NCBI RefSeq assembly: GCF_040954835.1
Contig: NC_090711.1
Coordinates: forward strand, 12,519,001-12,583,000
DNA from: Lepisosteus oculatus
Lineage: Eukaryota; Chordata; Actinopteri; Semionotiformes; Lepisosteidae
Direction of reading: 5' to 3'
Length of the DNA: 64,000 bases
Part shown: positions 1-12,300 of the stretch, in pieces
Layout: every line of letters begins with the position of its first letter
Numbering within the stretch: position 1 is the first letter of the stretch
Position numbers and translations under genes: made by a program
The notes under the pieces: generated by a model
What the model saw: only the letters and a program-made list of their open reading frames with translations
Databases searched by the model: none
What the model was told of the DNA's origin: nothing

Positions 1-596
1 TTCTGGTAACTGAATGACTGAAAATAAATCCTGATGATCTATCTGATGGTGTAGAAAGAATTCCTTTTAGGTGCTACATCAACTTGTGGGTCAGTGAAAC
101 TCTTTTATTGTTATTATTTCTTTCCAAAGTTTTACAACTTCCCTGACCCAGTGTCCTGGAATTCCAGTTATGTCACCGCTGTGTTGCTAAACAAAGCCAC
201 GCAGGCCTTCCTCATAATAGAGGAAGAAAGGGAGAAAAAACAGCTCGATCCCCTGTAATACCCATGCTTGCCTATTGCTCTGTTGTCATCACAAAGGGGA
301 ATCATGCAGAGTTGGGCTTCTCTTTTCGCTTTTCGAACCCAGTAGTGATTCCTAAAAGATTAGCAGCGGACGATTGAGCTCCTGTCACTCCAAATCATTA
401 ATTGAGCCTTTAGGTTCCAAAAATAGGCTCCAATAGGTTTTCCATACAGCCCACTATGATGAGCAGTGACAGAAATACTGGTGCCTCCCTTCCTTTTGGG
501 TGTGTGCTGTATGTATGCACACCAAGCTGTGGGCATCTTCAGTCCTTAAGTGCTGCATTTTGCATCAGGGCTTTAATTGCAGATCTTAGTGACTTA
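1..596. other. Intronic DNA of slc13a3, no feature recognised
   Basis: No exon, repeat or RNA gene is recognised here. The stretch lies upstream of the first visible slc13a3 exon. The preceding exon of this family, encoding the segment ending in a G-V-Q-P-A-R-like motif, was looked for and not found, so this is probably intron. The short open frame at 456-668 runs into the transposon end and has no protein-like features. Confidence 0.5.
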
Positions 597-811
597 CAGT
601 GCCTTGCGAAAGTATTCGGCCCCCTTGAACTTTTCAACCTTTTGCCACATTTCAGGCTTCAAACATAAAGATATACATTTTTTATTTTATGTGAAGAATC
701 ACCAACAAGTGGGACACAATTGTGAAGTGGAACGAAATCTATTGGATTTTTGAAACTTTTTTAACTAATAAAAAAATGAAAAGTGGGGCGTGCAAAATTA
801 TTCGGCCCCCT
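597..811 (+). repeat. Left terminal inverted repeat of Tc1 element
   Basis: This arm is about 215 bp long and contains the direct repeat ATTCGGCCCCCTTG twice, outer at 614-627 and inner at 800-813. This is the IR/DR arrangement known from Sleeping Beauty-like Tc1 elements, where each copy is a transposase binding site. That the repeats bind here is inferred. Confidence 0.93.
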
Positions 812-815
812 TGCG

Positions 816-1835
816 TTAATACTTTGTAGAGCCACCTTTTGCTGCGATTACAGCTGCAAGTCGCTTGGGGTATGTCTCTATCAGTTTTGCACATCGAGAG
901 ACTGAAATTCTTGCCCATTCTTCCTTGCAAAACAGCTCGAGCTCAGTGAGGTTGGATGGAGAGCGTTTGTGAACAGCAGTTTTCAGCTCTTTCCACAGAT
1001 TCTCGATTGGATTCAGGTCTGGACTTTGACTTGGCCATTCAAACACCTGGATACGTTTATTTGTGAACCATTCCTTTGTAGATTTTGCTGTATGTTTGGG
1101 ATCATTGTCTTGTTGGAAGATAAATCTCCGTCCCAGTTTCAGGTCTTTTGCAGACTCCAACAGGTTTTCATCCAGAATGGTCCTGTATTTGGCTGCATCC
1201 ATCTTCCCCTCAATTTTAACCATCTTCCCTGTCCCTGCTGAAGAAAAGCAGGCCCAAACCATGATGCTGCCACCACCATGTTTGACAGTGGGGATGGTGT
1301 GTTGAGGGTGATGAGCTGTGTTGCTTTTACGCCAAACATATCGTTTTGCATTGTGGGCAAAAAGTTCGATTTTGGTTTCATCTGACCAGAGCACCTTCTT
1401 CCACATGTTTGGGGTGTCTCCCAGGTGGCTTGTGGCAAACTTTAGACGAGACTTTTTATGGATATCTTTGAGAAATGGCTTTCTTCTTGCCACTCTTCCA
1501 TAAAGGCCAGATTTGTGCAGTGTAAGACTGATTGTTGTCCTATGGACAGACTCTCCCACCTCAGCTGTAGTTCTCTGCAGTTCATCCAGAGTGATCATGG
1601 GCCTCTTGGCTGCATCTCTGATCAGTCTTCTCCTTGTCTGAGCTGAAAGTTTAGAGGGACGGCCAGGTCTTGGTAGATTTGCAGTGGTCTGATACTCCTT
1701 CCATTTCAAGATGATCGCTTGCACAGTGCTCCTTGGGATGTTTGAAGCTTGGGAAATCTTTTTGTATCCAAATCCGGCTTTATACTTCTCCACAACAGTA
1801 TTACGGACCTGCCTGGTGTGTTCCTTGGTCTTCAT
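816..1835 (-). CDS. Tc1-family transposase, 339 aa, intact
   Basis: Cut-and-paste transposase that binds the flanking inverted repeats and inserts at TA. Residues 1 to about 110 form the paired-like DNA-binding region with two helix-turn-helix units. They are joined by an AT-hook-like RPGRPSKL linker at about 56-63. The catalytic domain carries D152 (in WSDET), D243 (in QQDNDPKH) and E278 (in NPIENLW); 34 residues separate the last two, giving DD34E. The glycine-rich box KHGGGSIMVW lies at about 185-194. Length matches the family (about 340 aa) and there is no stop or frameshift. ATG at 1835 starts the canonical MKTKE-type N terminus. It shares no regulation with slc13a3. All visible catalytic residues are present, so activity is possible but unproven. 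Confidence 0.96.
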   Translation of the reverse strand: MKTKEHTRQVRNTVVEKYKAGFGYKKISQASNIPRSTVQAIILKWKEYQTTANLPRPGRPSKLSAQTRRRLIRDAAKRPMITLDELQRTTAEVGESVHRTTISLTLHKSGLYGRVARRKPFLKDIHKKSRLKFATSHLGDTPNMWKKVLWSDETKIELFAHNAKRYVWRKSNTAHHPQHTIPTVKHGGGSIMVWACFSSAGTGKMVKIEGKMDAAKYRTILDENLLESAKDLKLGRRFIFQQDNDPKHTAKSTKEWFTNKRIQVFEWPSQSPDLNPIENLWKELKTAVHKRSPSNLTELELFCKEEWARISVSRCAKLIETYPKRLAAVIAAKGGSTKY

Positions 1836-2011
1836 GATGCTCTCTGCGCTTTCAACAGAACCTTGAGACTATCACAGAGCAGGTGCATTTATACAGAGAC
1901 TTGATTACACACAGGTGGATTCTATTTATCACCATCAGTCATTTAGGACAACATTGGATCATTCAGAGATCCTCGCTGAACTTCTGGAGTGAGTTTGCTG
2001 CACTGAAAGTA

Positions 2012-2226
2012 AAGGGGCCGAATAATTTTGCACGCCCCACTTTTCATTTTTTTATTAGTTAAAAAAGTTTCAAAAATCCAATAGATTTCGTTCCACTTCA
2101 CAATTGTGTCCCACTTGTTGGTGATTCTTCACATAAAATAAAAAATGTATATCTTTATGTTTGAAGCCTGAAATGTGGCAAAAGGTTGAAAAGTTCAAGG
2201 GGGCCGAATACTTTCGCAAGGCACTG
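2012..2226 (-). repeat. Right terminal inverted repeat of Tc1 element
   Basis: Reverse complement of the left arm. The outer direct-repeat copy is at 2197-2210. The inner copy near 2012-2023 has lost one C compared with the left arm. No other difference was seen. Confidence 0.93.
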
Positions 2227-2228
2227 TA

Positions 2229-2687
2229 AGTGAACTCATAAGGCAGATAAGAAGAGAAATCCCCTGTTTTCCCAGTCTTAATTAGGTGCTAATTGAAAGG
2301 TACCTCTAAAACAGGCAGAAATCGGCATTAAGGACCAGGGCAGCCTATGAATCTGGTGAGTTCTTTTTTGAAAGCAAGAATTTATATTCAGTGACTGTCT
2401 TCTGGGAGTGTGGAAGGTGGTGATGAGTTTATTTTTTGTTTCACGTACCTTTCAGCTTACTAAATCATATTCCTGCTGTCTGGTATCTTGACAACATGGT
2501 GTTGGAATCCGGGTTTTACAGGTGCCAGTGCTCTGCTGTCTTAGGGGATAGGAGTTCTCTGCTCAAGTGTGAAGAGACGGCTCGTGCCAAGCTGTACTGG
2601 GAGAGTAGCAACTCCTTTTTGCTCTTCCTTTGTCTTGTCTCCTCTGTGTCTGTAACGGGAGCTGGTCCAGGCTCCTGTGAAACGTAG
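2229..2687. other. Intronic DNA between two insertions
   Basis: Unique-looking intronic sequence between the Tc1 element and the LTR-like repeat. Open frames here (2436-2687 +, 2516-2737 -) have no recognisable domain and run into the repeat. Confidence 0.4.
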
Positions 2688-3206
2688 TTCAGGACCCTAT
2701 GCAGACAGTATAATGTGAAGTAAGTGGAGAAGGACAACAGGGAAAAGACGTAGAGGATCAGGACTGGTTGACAGTCAGGGGGCGTGACGACAATGATCCA
2801 GTGCTCAGGGGCGTGGTTAGGGCAAACAGATCAAGCCAGTCCAAGGAGGAAATCTGGGGTGCAGTCCAGATTTCAGGAACTGGGAGATCCATCCAAAAAA
2901 AGCAAGGTTTAAATGTGGAACGGGATCTGGAACAGGGATTAAAAACCAGGGTGACGAGGCCAGGCGCTCCGATCCCCGGACTCAGATGGTCAGGACGCCG
3001 TGATGAAGCCTACGCCTACATGATTGGGTCTCTCCTGGACCAGTTAGTAGTTGGGCTTCCGGGCATCCATCTCCCAGTGCTGAGCCAGGAATAGTGAGAG
3101 CGCCGGGCTTAAATAATCACAGACAAAGCAGGGGGCAGGGGCACGTCATCAACTAAAATCCAAAAGGGTCGTAGCGCCCTAAAGAGGAGGGATGCCGATC
3201 ATGACA
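2688..3206 (-). mobile_element. LTR-like dispersed repeat, copy 1
   Basis: On the minus strand it starts TGTCATGATCGG and ends with the family-specific GCATAGGGTCCTGAA. In between are G/C-rich blocks shared with the copies at 32978 and 41649, and a TATA-like TTTAAGCCC stretch. Solo LTRs of Ty3-type elements have this layout, but no clean CA end or target duplication was found, so the class is uncertain. It ends 24 bp before the splice acceptor of the first visible slc13a3 exon. Confidence 0.65.
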
Positions 3207-3230
3207 GTGCCTTCCTCGGCTTTCTCCCAG

Positions 3231-3394
3231 GCTCATCATGGGAATGATGATAACGTCGGCGTTCCTCTCCATGTGGCTCAGTAACACTGCCACCACTGCC
3301 ATGATGCTGCCCATCGGCAACGCCATCCTGCAGAGCCTGTTCGGAGACCTGGAAAAGCTGAAGGAGAAGTGCCACTTAAAGGACGACGCAGAGA
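3231..3394 (+). CDS. slc13a3: slc13a3 exon a (first visible)
   Basis: Acceptor TTTCTCCCAG, donor GTAAGA. The exon enters with one base completing a codon and leaves in phase 1. It encodes a membrane segment and the first SNT motif, WLSNTATTAMMLP, which contributes to substrate and Na+ binding in this fold. It ends in a charged K/E/D-rich cytoplasmic stretch. Confidence 0.93.
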
Positions 3395-6300
3395 GTAAGA
3401 CGAGCTTATTGTAATGGGTGCTCCATTCGTTTTGATTTCACTCTTTGAGCACAGCCCAAATTAATCATTGCGCGTTAAGTCTGCCAGCATGTGATCTCTT
3501 TCACTCTCTCACGCTCAACATGTTGGATTGGCCACACTCTCATGTATCACTCTGAGGCATATTTAACTTTACAGAAATCTATGAGCTGAGGGTACACACA
3601 GCAGCAGTCTCTCCCCAGAGCAGAAAAATATACTTGTGTTATCAACGATACACATCATGATTTGAAATCTTAACTCCATGATTTAGGTTTAGAAATGACT
3701 GTTTCTGTCTGAATGAATTATTCATGGGACTTTACTGTTGCTATTCTCCCACTGTCATAGGCCTTTTCACCTCCTTGAGCCATGCCTTTTGTTTGTGTGT
3801 ATCTTTTATTAAGACACACACAAACAGCTATTTAAGTAGCTTAGTATATTAAGTAGCTTCATATAATTAGCTTATTATAATTTATAAAGGAAAATATGTG
3901 ATGAATGTTTCAGAAATATGCCTCTTTTCCCTACTTATACTGTAGTAAAATAAAGTACAGATCTTCCCTTTTTTTTAGTAATTAACCTGTCCAATAGAGT
4001 GTGTAAAAATAAAATAAAACAAGCTTTTTCACTTTTGGTACTGTAATTTCAGAAAACGTGGATTATGCACATATAGCTCCAATGACAATCTGAATGGCTT
4101 TCTACTTTGAAAGTCTTTTTCTGGTTCTGAAAAGTTACACTTCTAGCACAGACTGCATTCCTTACAGAGTTCGTTGTGACCACAACAGTGCCAAGTCACA
4201 AGCATTGTGACCCTGTTAAATATTATTTTGTCAGCAGAGAAGTTTTCCATCTCTGCATTAATCCATGATTAAAGTATTCACAAGTTCACAAAATCTGTTT
4301 TAGACAAGTGTAAAATGTAAAAAAGGTTTGTGCTTATTGACATGGAAGTCTAAAGTGCAAAACTCAGAGCTCATGTTGAAATTTAATATATAAACCAGGA
4401 CATGATCACTGGACACCATTGTGCTTCCAGTGTCACCTATATACTCAAACGTTAAAAACATACTATTGTGGAAAACTTTTGAAACTTGCTCTGAATTTGT
4501 GTTTGTCCCCCCAAAACAATCATTTAGCACATTTTTAATTATAAACTGAAACAACAGTTTAAACTTAAGCAGAATTTTCTAAAGCAAATGAGAGGGGTAT
4601 TCATTGCATTGAAGAGAAAACTGGCCATAGCAGGCCTCTAGAGACCTGAGATTGTTTGAATACTCTTCTGTAATTGTAAGGATGCAAATGTCAGAAATGT
4701 TTTGAAATACATAAATGCATATTTTGCTTTTTTCGCATATGTGGCTGGAGAGTGAGCTAGACAGAGTTAGAACAACACAGCCCCTTGATGACCCTTCTCA
4801 GACTATTTTTTATCTGCCCATAGGTGCATCACAAATGAAGTTACAGGTTTTGGCATCAGAAAAACAAATATTGACAGGAGAGGAAAGGTAAGAAAAGCAA
4901 ATTCTCTAATGTGAGCAAACAGGAGTCATAGATGTTTTCAGCCCTAATTATTTGGATTATATTCTGCTGAATTTGTTTCTCATTTTTCCCATTGTTGGTT
5001 AATTGAGATTGGGTTAAATTAAAACATTTTGATCTTAAGCCCGGAACCACCAAGAAAAACTCTGAAAGCTTTCGCTCTATATACAGTATGTGTCCCGAGT
5101 AAGGTATCTAAATGTGAGATGATATGCAAATCAGTGTAGCAATGTGTTAGTGATTTTATTTTTCATTCCTCAGCAGCAACAATCTCTGTTTTGCAAATGG
5201 ATATAAGTGCTGCTGAAAACCTAGCATTGCACATGTTTATTATGGTAAATAGGAGGAGGAGCAGAGTTAAATCATAGCAAAGACATAGCAGAAATCTTGT
5301 AAAAGCATGCTAAAAAAGAATGAAAGTTACAGTGGTAAACACTGGTAGGTAAAGGTTCATGTCTTTACTGGGTGTTCTGTATGATAGATGATCTACCACG
5401 GTCTGTCATGGTACACAGAAGCATACGATATGACACAGATCATTTACCAACCTTGACTCTGAACTGCAAAGCCAACCCTTTTAAAAAGTAAGTTTTTTTT
5501 TCCTTTTTTTGATTACTGTGCTTTATTTCTTATACCTTGTCTGCCACTGTTGTTTCTGCAGGGCAGATTTGTCAGAAGCGTGTGATACGCGATCTGCTTC
5601 AGAAATCAGAAAAGAATCTGAGTACCAAAAGAAAGTCTGGAAAGGCTTTCTCATCTCCATCCCCTATGCTGCCAGTATTGGGGGGACTGCTACTCTGACA
5701 GGCACGTCACCAAACCTCATTCTTGTTGGGCAGCTAAAAAGGTAAACAGACTAACTTTATATTTCACCAGATGTGGAGATAGCAACGTTGGTTTCTCTGC
5801 TCTGCGGAAGCACTTTCTTCCCCAGTTTCAGTCTAGACTTTCTGACGCAGTGACCTCCTAAGCACAAGGCATCTCCTGTTGTTTCTTGTTCTATGTGCAA
5901 GAATGAAACTTGGGTTTCATGCCACGTTCTACCCATACCTGTGGCTAAATAACTGGCAAAGTGTCAACTTTATAGAAAAGGAATTGTGGAAGTCATTTGA
6001 GCTTACTTCATGCTTGTTCACAAAGATAAAGCACCTGCTGCAACTGCTGAATCTTTCTTGAGCTGATTAGTGCCCCGGAAGTAGTATACCTGTAAATATA
6101 TTTGTACCAAGTTTGTCCTTTTTGATTACTCCATGTTTATTGTGACACAGGATGCTGTTCATGCTGTGTCTGAGGTGCAAAAGCACTTGAAATATACTGT
6201 AAATTAAAAGCTGAGGATACCAAGAATGATGGTGACTTCCCTCTTGGCTTCAAAATAGATTTGTTTGAAAAATACACTGAACTGGGCAGTGATTTCTTGT

Positions 6301-9300
6301 ATCCACACAGAATAAAATTGGTAATTTTTTCACATGGAAAACCTACACCCTAAACTCTAAGCTCTGTAAAAGACAGTGAACCAGTGATGTTTCAACATGA
6401 ATCACATTCCCAAATTATTGCTGTATCAGTCCCAACACTGTTGAGTCATTCTGCTATGTTTATGATGGAAAACACATTCTTGGCCAACAGCACACATTGC
6501 AAGTGGTGGCACATAAGTGTTTCAGTACTCCTGTTGTTGTGTGTTGTCGAGAATATCGTGTGACATACAGTAGACCCCCTACTCCTCTCTGGGAACCTGT
6601 GAGCTTGCAGTGTTTTCAGAGTGGCATCTGCTTACTCTGCTGTGGGCCCCATGAGGCTCGCACCGTAATGAGAATGGAAAAAAAGTCTGACGCTGCACAT
6701 TTCAGAAGAAAGTACCTGCTTGTGCTGGAATGAGGGAAGAAGCAGTTGAGCCACATTCTTCGATGACTGCTAGGCACAAATTTGTGAAGATGTAAAAGTC
6801 AGCCATTGATTCCAAAATGTAAAACGAGACCCAACAAGAACATTATTGATTTATAGCTAACAGCGCAGGTATGTGTCTCTGTGTTTGAACCTTATTCATT
6901 ATAGAAAACACCTGAGTAAAATTCTGGAGACAGACGATATCTGTTAAGGCTGCGTAAGCCAGAGAAGGTCATGTTTAGGACCCTATGCAGTAGTCAATGT
7001 GAGTTCAGAAAGCAAGAATAGAGGAAGCCAGGCGTACTTATCCGAGAAACGACAACCAGAATCGTGGTCGAAAGCAAGTCCAAGTAACCGGAATGACAAG
7101 AGAGAGGTTGAGGAAGTTGCTTCGAAGGCGTAGACGAGAGGCTCGACAGGGACACCAAATACTAAGCACTGAGGTAAATGGTTTTAAAGTGGTCTGCAGC
7201 TGTGAGGTATGGTAGTGATTGAGAGGGCAGATGGGAAAATTAGATACAGTATGAAGTCTACACCTTCTGGAATTGGTAGAAGCTCGTCTCTGATTACGAG
7301 AGACGGTGACAACATCTAATTCCCATCTGGTGACAGTTTGGCCTGGACATGTGGTGCTGGTATTCTTCAGTGACCCCAAAGCTGTCACCTCTTAGTTTCT
7401 TCCCAGACTGTGACATCATCAACTTTGGCTCCTGGTTCGTGTTCTCGTGCCCCCTCATGCTGCTCTTCCTCTTCCTGGGCTGGTTATGGATTTCCTTCCT
7501 GTACGGGGGACTCAACACAAGGTAGGAGAGGAAGGCGACACTCGTTTTTTTACAATACATCACTAAAACATTCATAAACATATACAGTAATGAAATAAAG
7601 CCGGGGAGCTACAGATCAATTCCAGACCCGGGGAGCTAAAGTATCTTCATAGAGTTTTTATGTTCTCCTTGTGTTAGTGTGGGTTTCACCAGTGGATTTT
7701 GCTCCCACTGCCCAAAGACATGATAGTACTGTAGGTCAGGCTTCTGTGAAAATGTCCCTTGTGTGAGTATACAGTATGTGTGTGTCTGTACGCCCTGCTT
7801 ATAGGATTTTTTCAGTTAATGCAATTGAGGAGGTATGTATTACACCACACGTAATCCAGGATATATCAGCATTTCACGATGGGAATTTCCCCTAACCTTT
7901 TCTGTTACAAGTGCTGTATTCATGACATCCTGCCCAGAGGGGGAATCCATGGCATTCTGCCCAGGGTGTATACCCCACCTTGCAGCTGCTATTCGTTGGG
8001 ATAGGGTTTGGCTCCCCTGTGACCCCGAATTGGCTAGAAAATGGGTGGACGGATAATGAAACGAAGAAGAAAAAACAGAAGAAAAAATACAGATACAAAT
8101 ATGACAAAAAAGAAGGAGATGACAGCAAAGGCAGAAAGGGCTTCCTTTGCTGAGATAAAACTTGAATAAATGAATAAGAGCTTCTGTACAGACAGATATT
8201 GTCGTTCCTCTTGAATAACGTGCTCTAACTACTCCTTTAAAAATAAAACCCTGCATCTATGAACATTACAAAACATGATTTAAAAAAATGTCAGTCTCCA
8301 CCCGCCCCTGCACAACGTGTTTCGTGGTTGCATTGAGGTTTGTCAAAAAGTGTTATTCCAGAAGATTGTCTGAAATCTGGGAATAGTCAATGAATAGGAG
8401 GAGTCTAGACTTCAGATACATTACACAGCACATCAGCTACATGTTACCTAAAATGTTCTGTCAAATACCATTCTAAAAACAGAAAAATAGATTCCAGGTA
8501 CAACCTGAATGTACAGTACTTGTAACAGAAAAGGTTAGGGGTATTCCATGTGATGGAATTAATACCTCCTGAATTGCATTACCTGAAACATTACTATTAA
8601 ATTGCTTCTTAGCTCTCCATTCAAGATGGATCTTTGTTAGTCTGTTCCAGGCTGGCTTTTCTGACGAATGTATACCATGGTGATAAAGCATGGAAATTGG
8701 GGGAGTTTCTCAGAGGCTTATCCAACTTGCTCGGTGCATAAAGCTGAAGCAGTAAACTATTTAGAGGCATACCACCATGAAATTTTATAAGGTTCCTACT
8801 TCAACATTGTATCAGTTATTTAGACTTTCCCAAAATACACAGATCTAAATATAATACATTTACACTGTACAAGAGTAACCTACTCCCAGATTGTTTCCTA
8901 GTGCGCCATTTAATAATTAATATCATTTTATAGGGAAATAAACTTAACAATGCAAGAATGAAAATGAAAAAAAGACGTGGTATTCTTTCCTTGTGTAAGC
9001 ATTTTACTATCAACAATGAAATAGTCTAGATGTTATTTCTTAATAGCTCGGTGCATTCTGTGAATCACCTCATTGAATAGAGATTTATTTTCCACCTAAG
9101 AAACATTTCAGATTTGTAGTGACAAGAGTGAGCCTCTTCTGGACGTGCAGAGTCACTGAATTTGGGGAGGCATTGATGACAGGGTCACTCCGAGCTCTTG
9201 TTTTGCTGATTTCAGACACTTCCTTCCTTTCATTCTTGATGTGGCTCAGGTGTGAAACCCTGAACTCACCCAGGGTCCACTACTGGAAAGGAAGAAAAGA

Positions 9301-12300
9301 GCAGAAACAGAGAATGTTATTTGGCCTTTTCCATTGTTTCTTGTCCATGTAACTTCTAACTGTCTAGTGAGTGAGAGAATGTTATTGCTTGATAGGTTTC
9401 CTTCGGTGGATCAATGTTGCTGCTATGATGCTTCAGTGGATCCTTGATGCTGCTGTGCTGAATTTGCTGTCCAGCATGACAGCAGAGTCTGTTTTCTTTT
9501 ACTGCACTGTCACCAATTCTGTTATTTCAGGGATTTGGTGTCCTAGTATTTTTTTTGTGGCGATTGTAATGCCTGCCCTTGTTTCAGTCCCAGCCCAGCT
9601 GGGTGGCCTTCAGAATCCACCGGCCATGTTTTACTCCCGAGAGCCTTTTTTCACAAAATGGATTGTCATAGAGCCAGACCAGAGCATGCTGCGACAGCAA
9701 CTCATTGCTTTCTTTTCTTTAAAGGTTGTGCCTGCAGAAGAAAGATTTCAGGGCAGAGGCAGAAACCAAAGCCAGAGCAGTCATTGAAGAAGACTACAAA
9801 AAACTGGGACCTGTCAAGTATGGAGCATCGTCAATCAAATTATCCTATATGCTCGTCTGTGTAATGTAGGAGTTATTGTTATCGCTGGAGGCTGCTTTTA
9901 ATTATAGATTCAGTTGTGATTTTCATTTCATACATTGATCATTCTTACTAAAGCAGTATGTGAGTGAAATCAAAGGTTCTTGAGGTCACTGTGAGCTGCT
10001 AGAAAATGAGTGAAAGAGACAAGATAGTCAGCCTGATCTGGCATTAGATTGCCTTATTGTTGTACATTTCACCTTATGCCAAGATAGGGATGCTGGGTAG
10101 TGAATACCTGGACAAGGGAAAAGAAGAGGCCTACTCACTTACTCATGATCCTAGGCTGTTGTGTGGTTAATCTGAAAATTGATCTTAACGACCTTTGTCT
10201 TGGTTTAATCCCTCTCTGCTTTTCATCAATTCATCAATGCCAAACCGAATCATGAATAAATTTGCACATGTTAAATTCACAGATGTTGAGACCCTACTGT
10301 AGTAGAACCTGTGCAGAACACAGAGGGGCTCTGGTGGGAAGATTTGATACCGTATCATTCCAGCCTGTGTCTACACATCACTGGTAATAAGGCACCCTAA
10401 TAAGCGAGCAGAGAGCAGAAAAAAAGGTTTCAAAGGACTAATCAAGTTAGAAATCCAATTAAAGTGATCAATGGACCTCATTTGGAACAATGTTTGACAC
10501 TTTGGTGTTGTGCTTTTAATATGTAGCTACACCATAGCTTGGAATAGATGTGTCATCTCAGTTGGCTAATGTTGCATTTCTTAATGATTTCATGATCATT
10601 TGTTTTAGAATCCGATGTCAAAGTGTGGTCAGCTACAAACAGGATTTTTTCTGTCGTGCGTCAGGGCGGCTGGTTCCTCCTAGTTTTATTAACCTCAGTA
10701 ACCATACTGAATCCTCAGTGTGACTCTGCAATGACTTGGCAACGTTCTGGAAGTAAAACTATTACAATGCACTGCTTAAAGATTACTTTGCTCGGAACAA
10801 AATTGTTGAGCAACTACTACAACAACGCTATCACAGATCCTATCACAGACCTAACTACAACTCTTCCATGGTCTCCTGAACTTTACGTAATGATTGTTAT
10901 TTATCTGCTTGCAGGTTTGCTGAAGGAGCAATTGGATTTTTTTTCTTTTTGTTTGCCATCCTTCTTTTCACAAGAGATCCCAAATTCTTCCCTGGCTGGG
11001 CTCAGCTTTTTAACAAAGGGTAAGAAGTCTTCATGAAGCAACTATTCTGCCACCTGGAAGAACTCTAGCCTCAGAGAATAAAGAGTGACAGGAACTGACT
11101 TGTTACTTGTCTGGGAACTAACCAGAACGTATAGTAATTATATGATTTACCGTAAAGCAAGCATATCCTTTACAAATGGATTTGGTGTATATGAGTTTGA
11201 ATGTGACACATACTACAATCACATCCAGAATTCCTAAACCTGGCAGACTGAGTGTCTTGGTTGTATCGTTACAGCTACGTCTCAGATGCTGTTACTGGAG
11301 TCTCCATAGTGTCTATACTTTTCTTCTTCCCCTCCCAGAAGCCATCTCTGAACTGGTGGTTTGATTTTAGAGGTAAGTTTCCACATTTACAGTACGACTC
11401 TCTGGTGAGTCAGCTTCACATGGACTAATAGTCAGCTCGATACAGAGAGCTGCTGAATATCTCATCTGTCAGCTACTATTGTTTTGACATATATACCCAT
11501 TATACATGGAACATTAGACCATAGGATGATGTAGTGCAGGTGAAGCATCTAGAGATTGAAAATGTATTTAGTCTGCCACTACAGAATTTACCAGGTTAGT
11601 ATCCCTTCCTCTATGGCTTGGTTATCCAAAGTTAGTCTAAAACACAGAGCAGTGAAAAAACATCCCAACAAAAAGTGAAGTTCAGAACAAAACATTACTA
11701 CTATTTTCTTATTACCAAATAATGTAATGTAAAGACTTAGAAATACTACGCAGCAGCAATTCATGTTTAGCAATAATAAACTCTGTTATCCCCGTCTGTG
11801 CCTGTTAATGTGATGTAATCTTAATGATTTGAAGAATTTTAAGGAGTGTAATAAATGTCCTGCGGAGTTCAGATAAAGACCCTTTGCTAATGGGATTACA
11901 GTAATCTTTGCAAAAAGCTTATGCTCCACCTTGGCTGTCTAGTGCTGCAAGTTCTGTTTGACCTAATGGCCGGGCAAAACAAATTTCAGGCAGTGGGGTC
12001 ACAACCTGGAAAAGAAACTGTCCAGCATTTTGCTGTCGACAGGTTTGGGGTTCTGATTGACCCCAACTCTTTAATCAGGTGTGGGTATCTACAGCTCTTG
12101 GAGGAGAACTCCTTTAGGTATTAGGAACCGAAAAGAAAGAACAGAAAAGGTTGACTTCCCGTCTTAATTACTTGATTAAACTAATTGTGACAGTGAACTG
12201 ATTGCCTAAGCTCAAGGATGAAAGTTTTCCAGTCCCCCTGTTGCTGCTTTTCTCCAGTTACAAATTAAAAGGCATGCTACCCAGCAGGACTCCCCTGAAC

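Larger units (their letters stand above)
597..2226 (-). mobile_element. Tc1/mariner transposon, complete, DD34E type
   Basis: A 1630-bp element is bounded by TA dinucleotides at 595-596 and 2227-2228, the expected target-site duplication. Both ends begin CAGTGCCTTGCG. Terminal inverted repeats of about 215 bp (597-811 and 2012-2226) look identical by eye except for one C less in the inner G/C run on the right. The only gene is a transposase on the minus strand. The element sits in an slc13a3 intron, antisense to the host gene. The near-identical ends and open transposase suggest a young insertion. Confidence 0.97.

Noticed and set aside
1..3230. Search for the preceding slc13a3 exon
   Set aside because: No stretch encodes the expected upstream membrane segment with splice sites, so the N-terminal exons are taken to lie outside the window.
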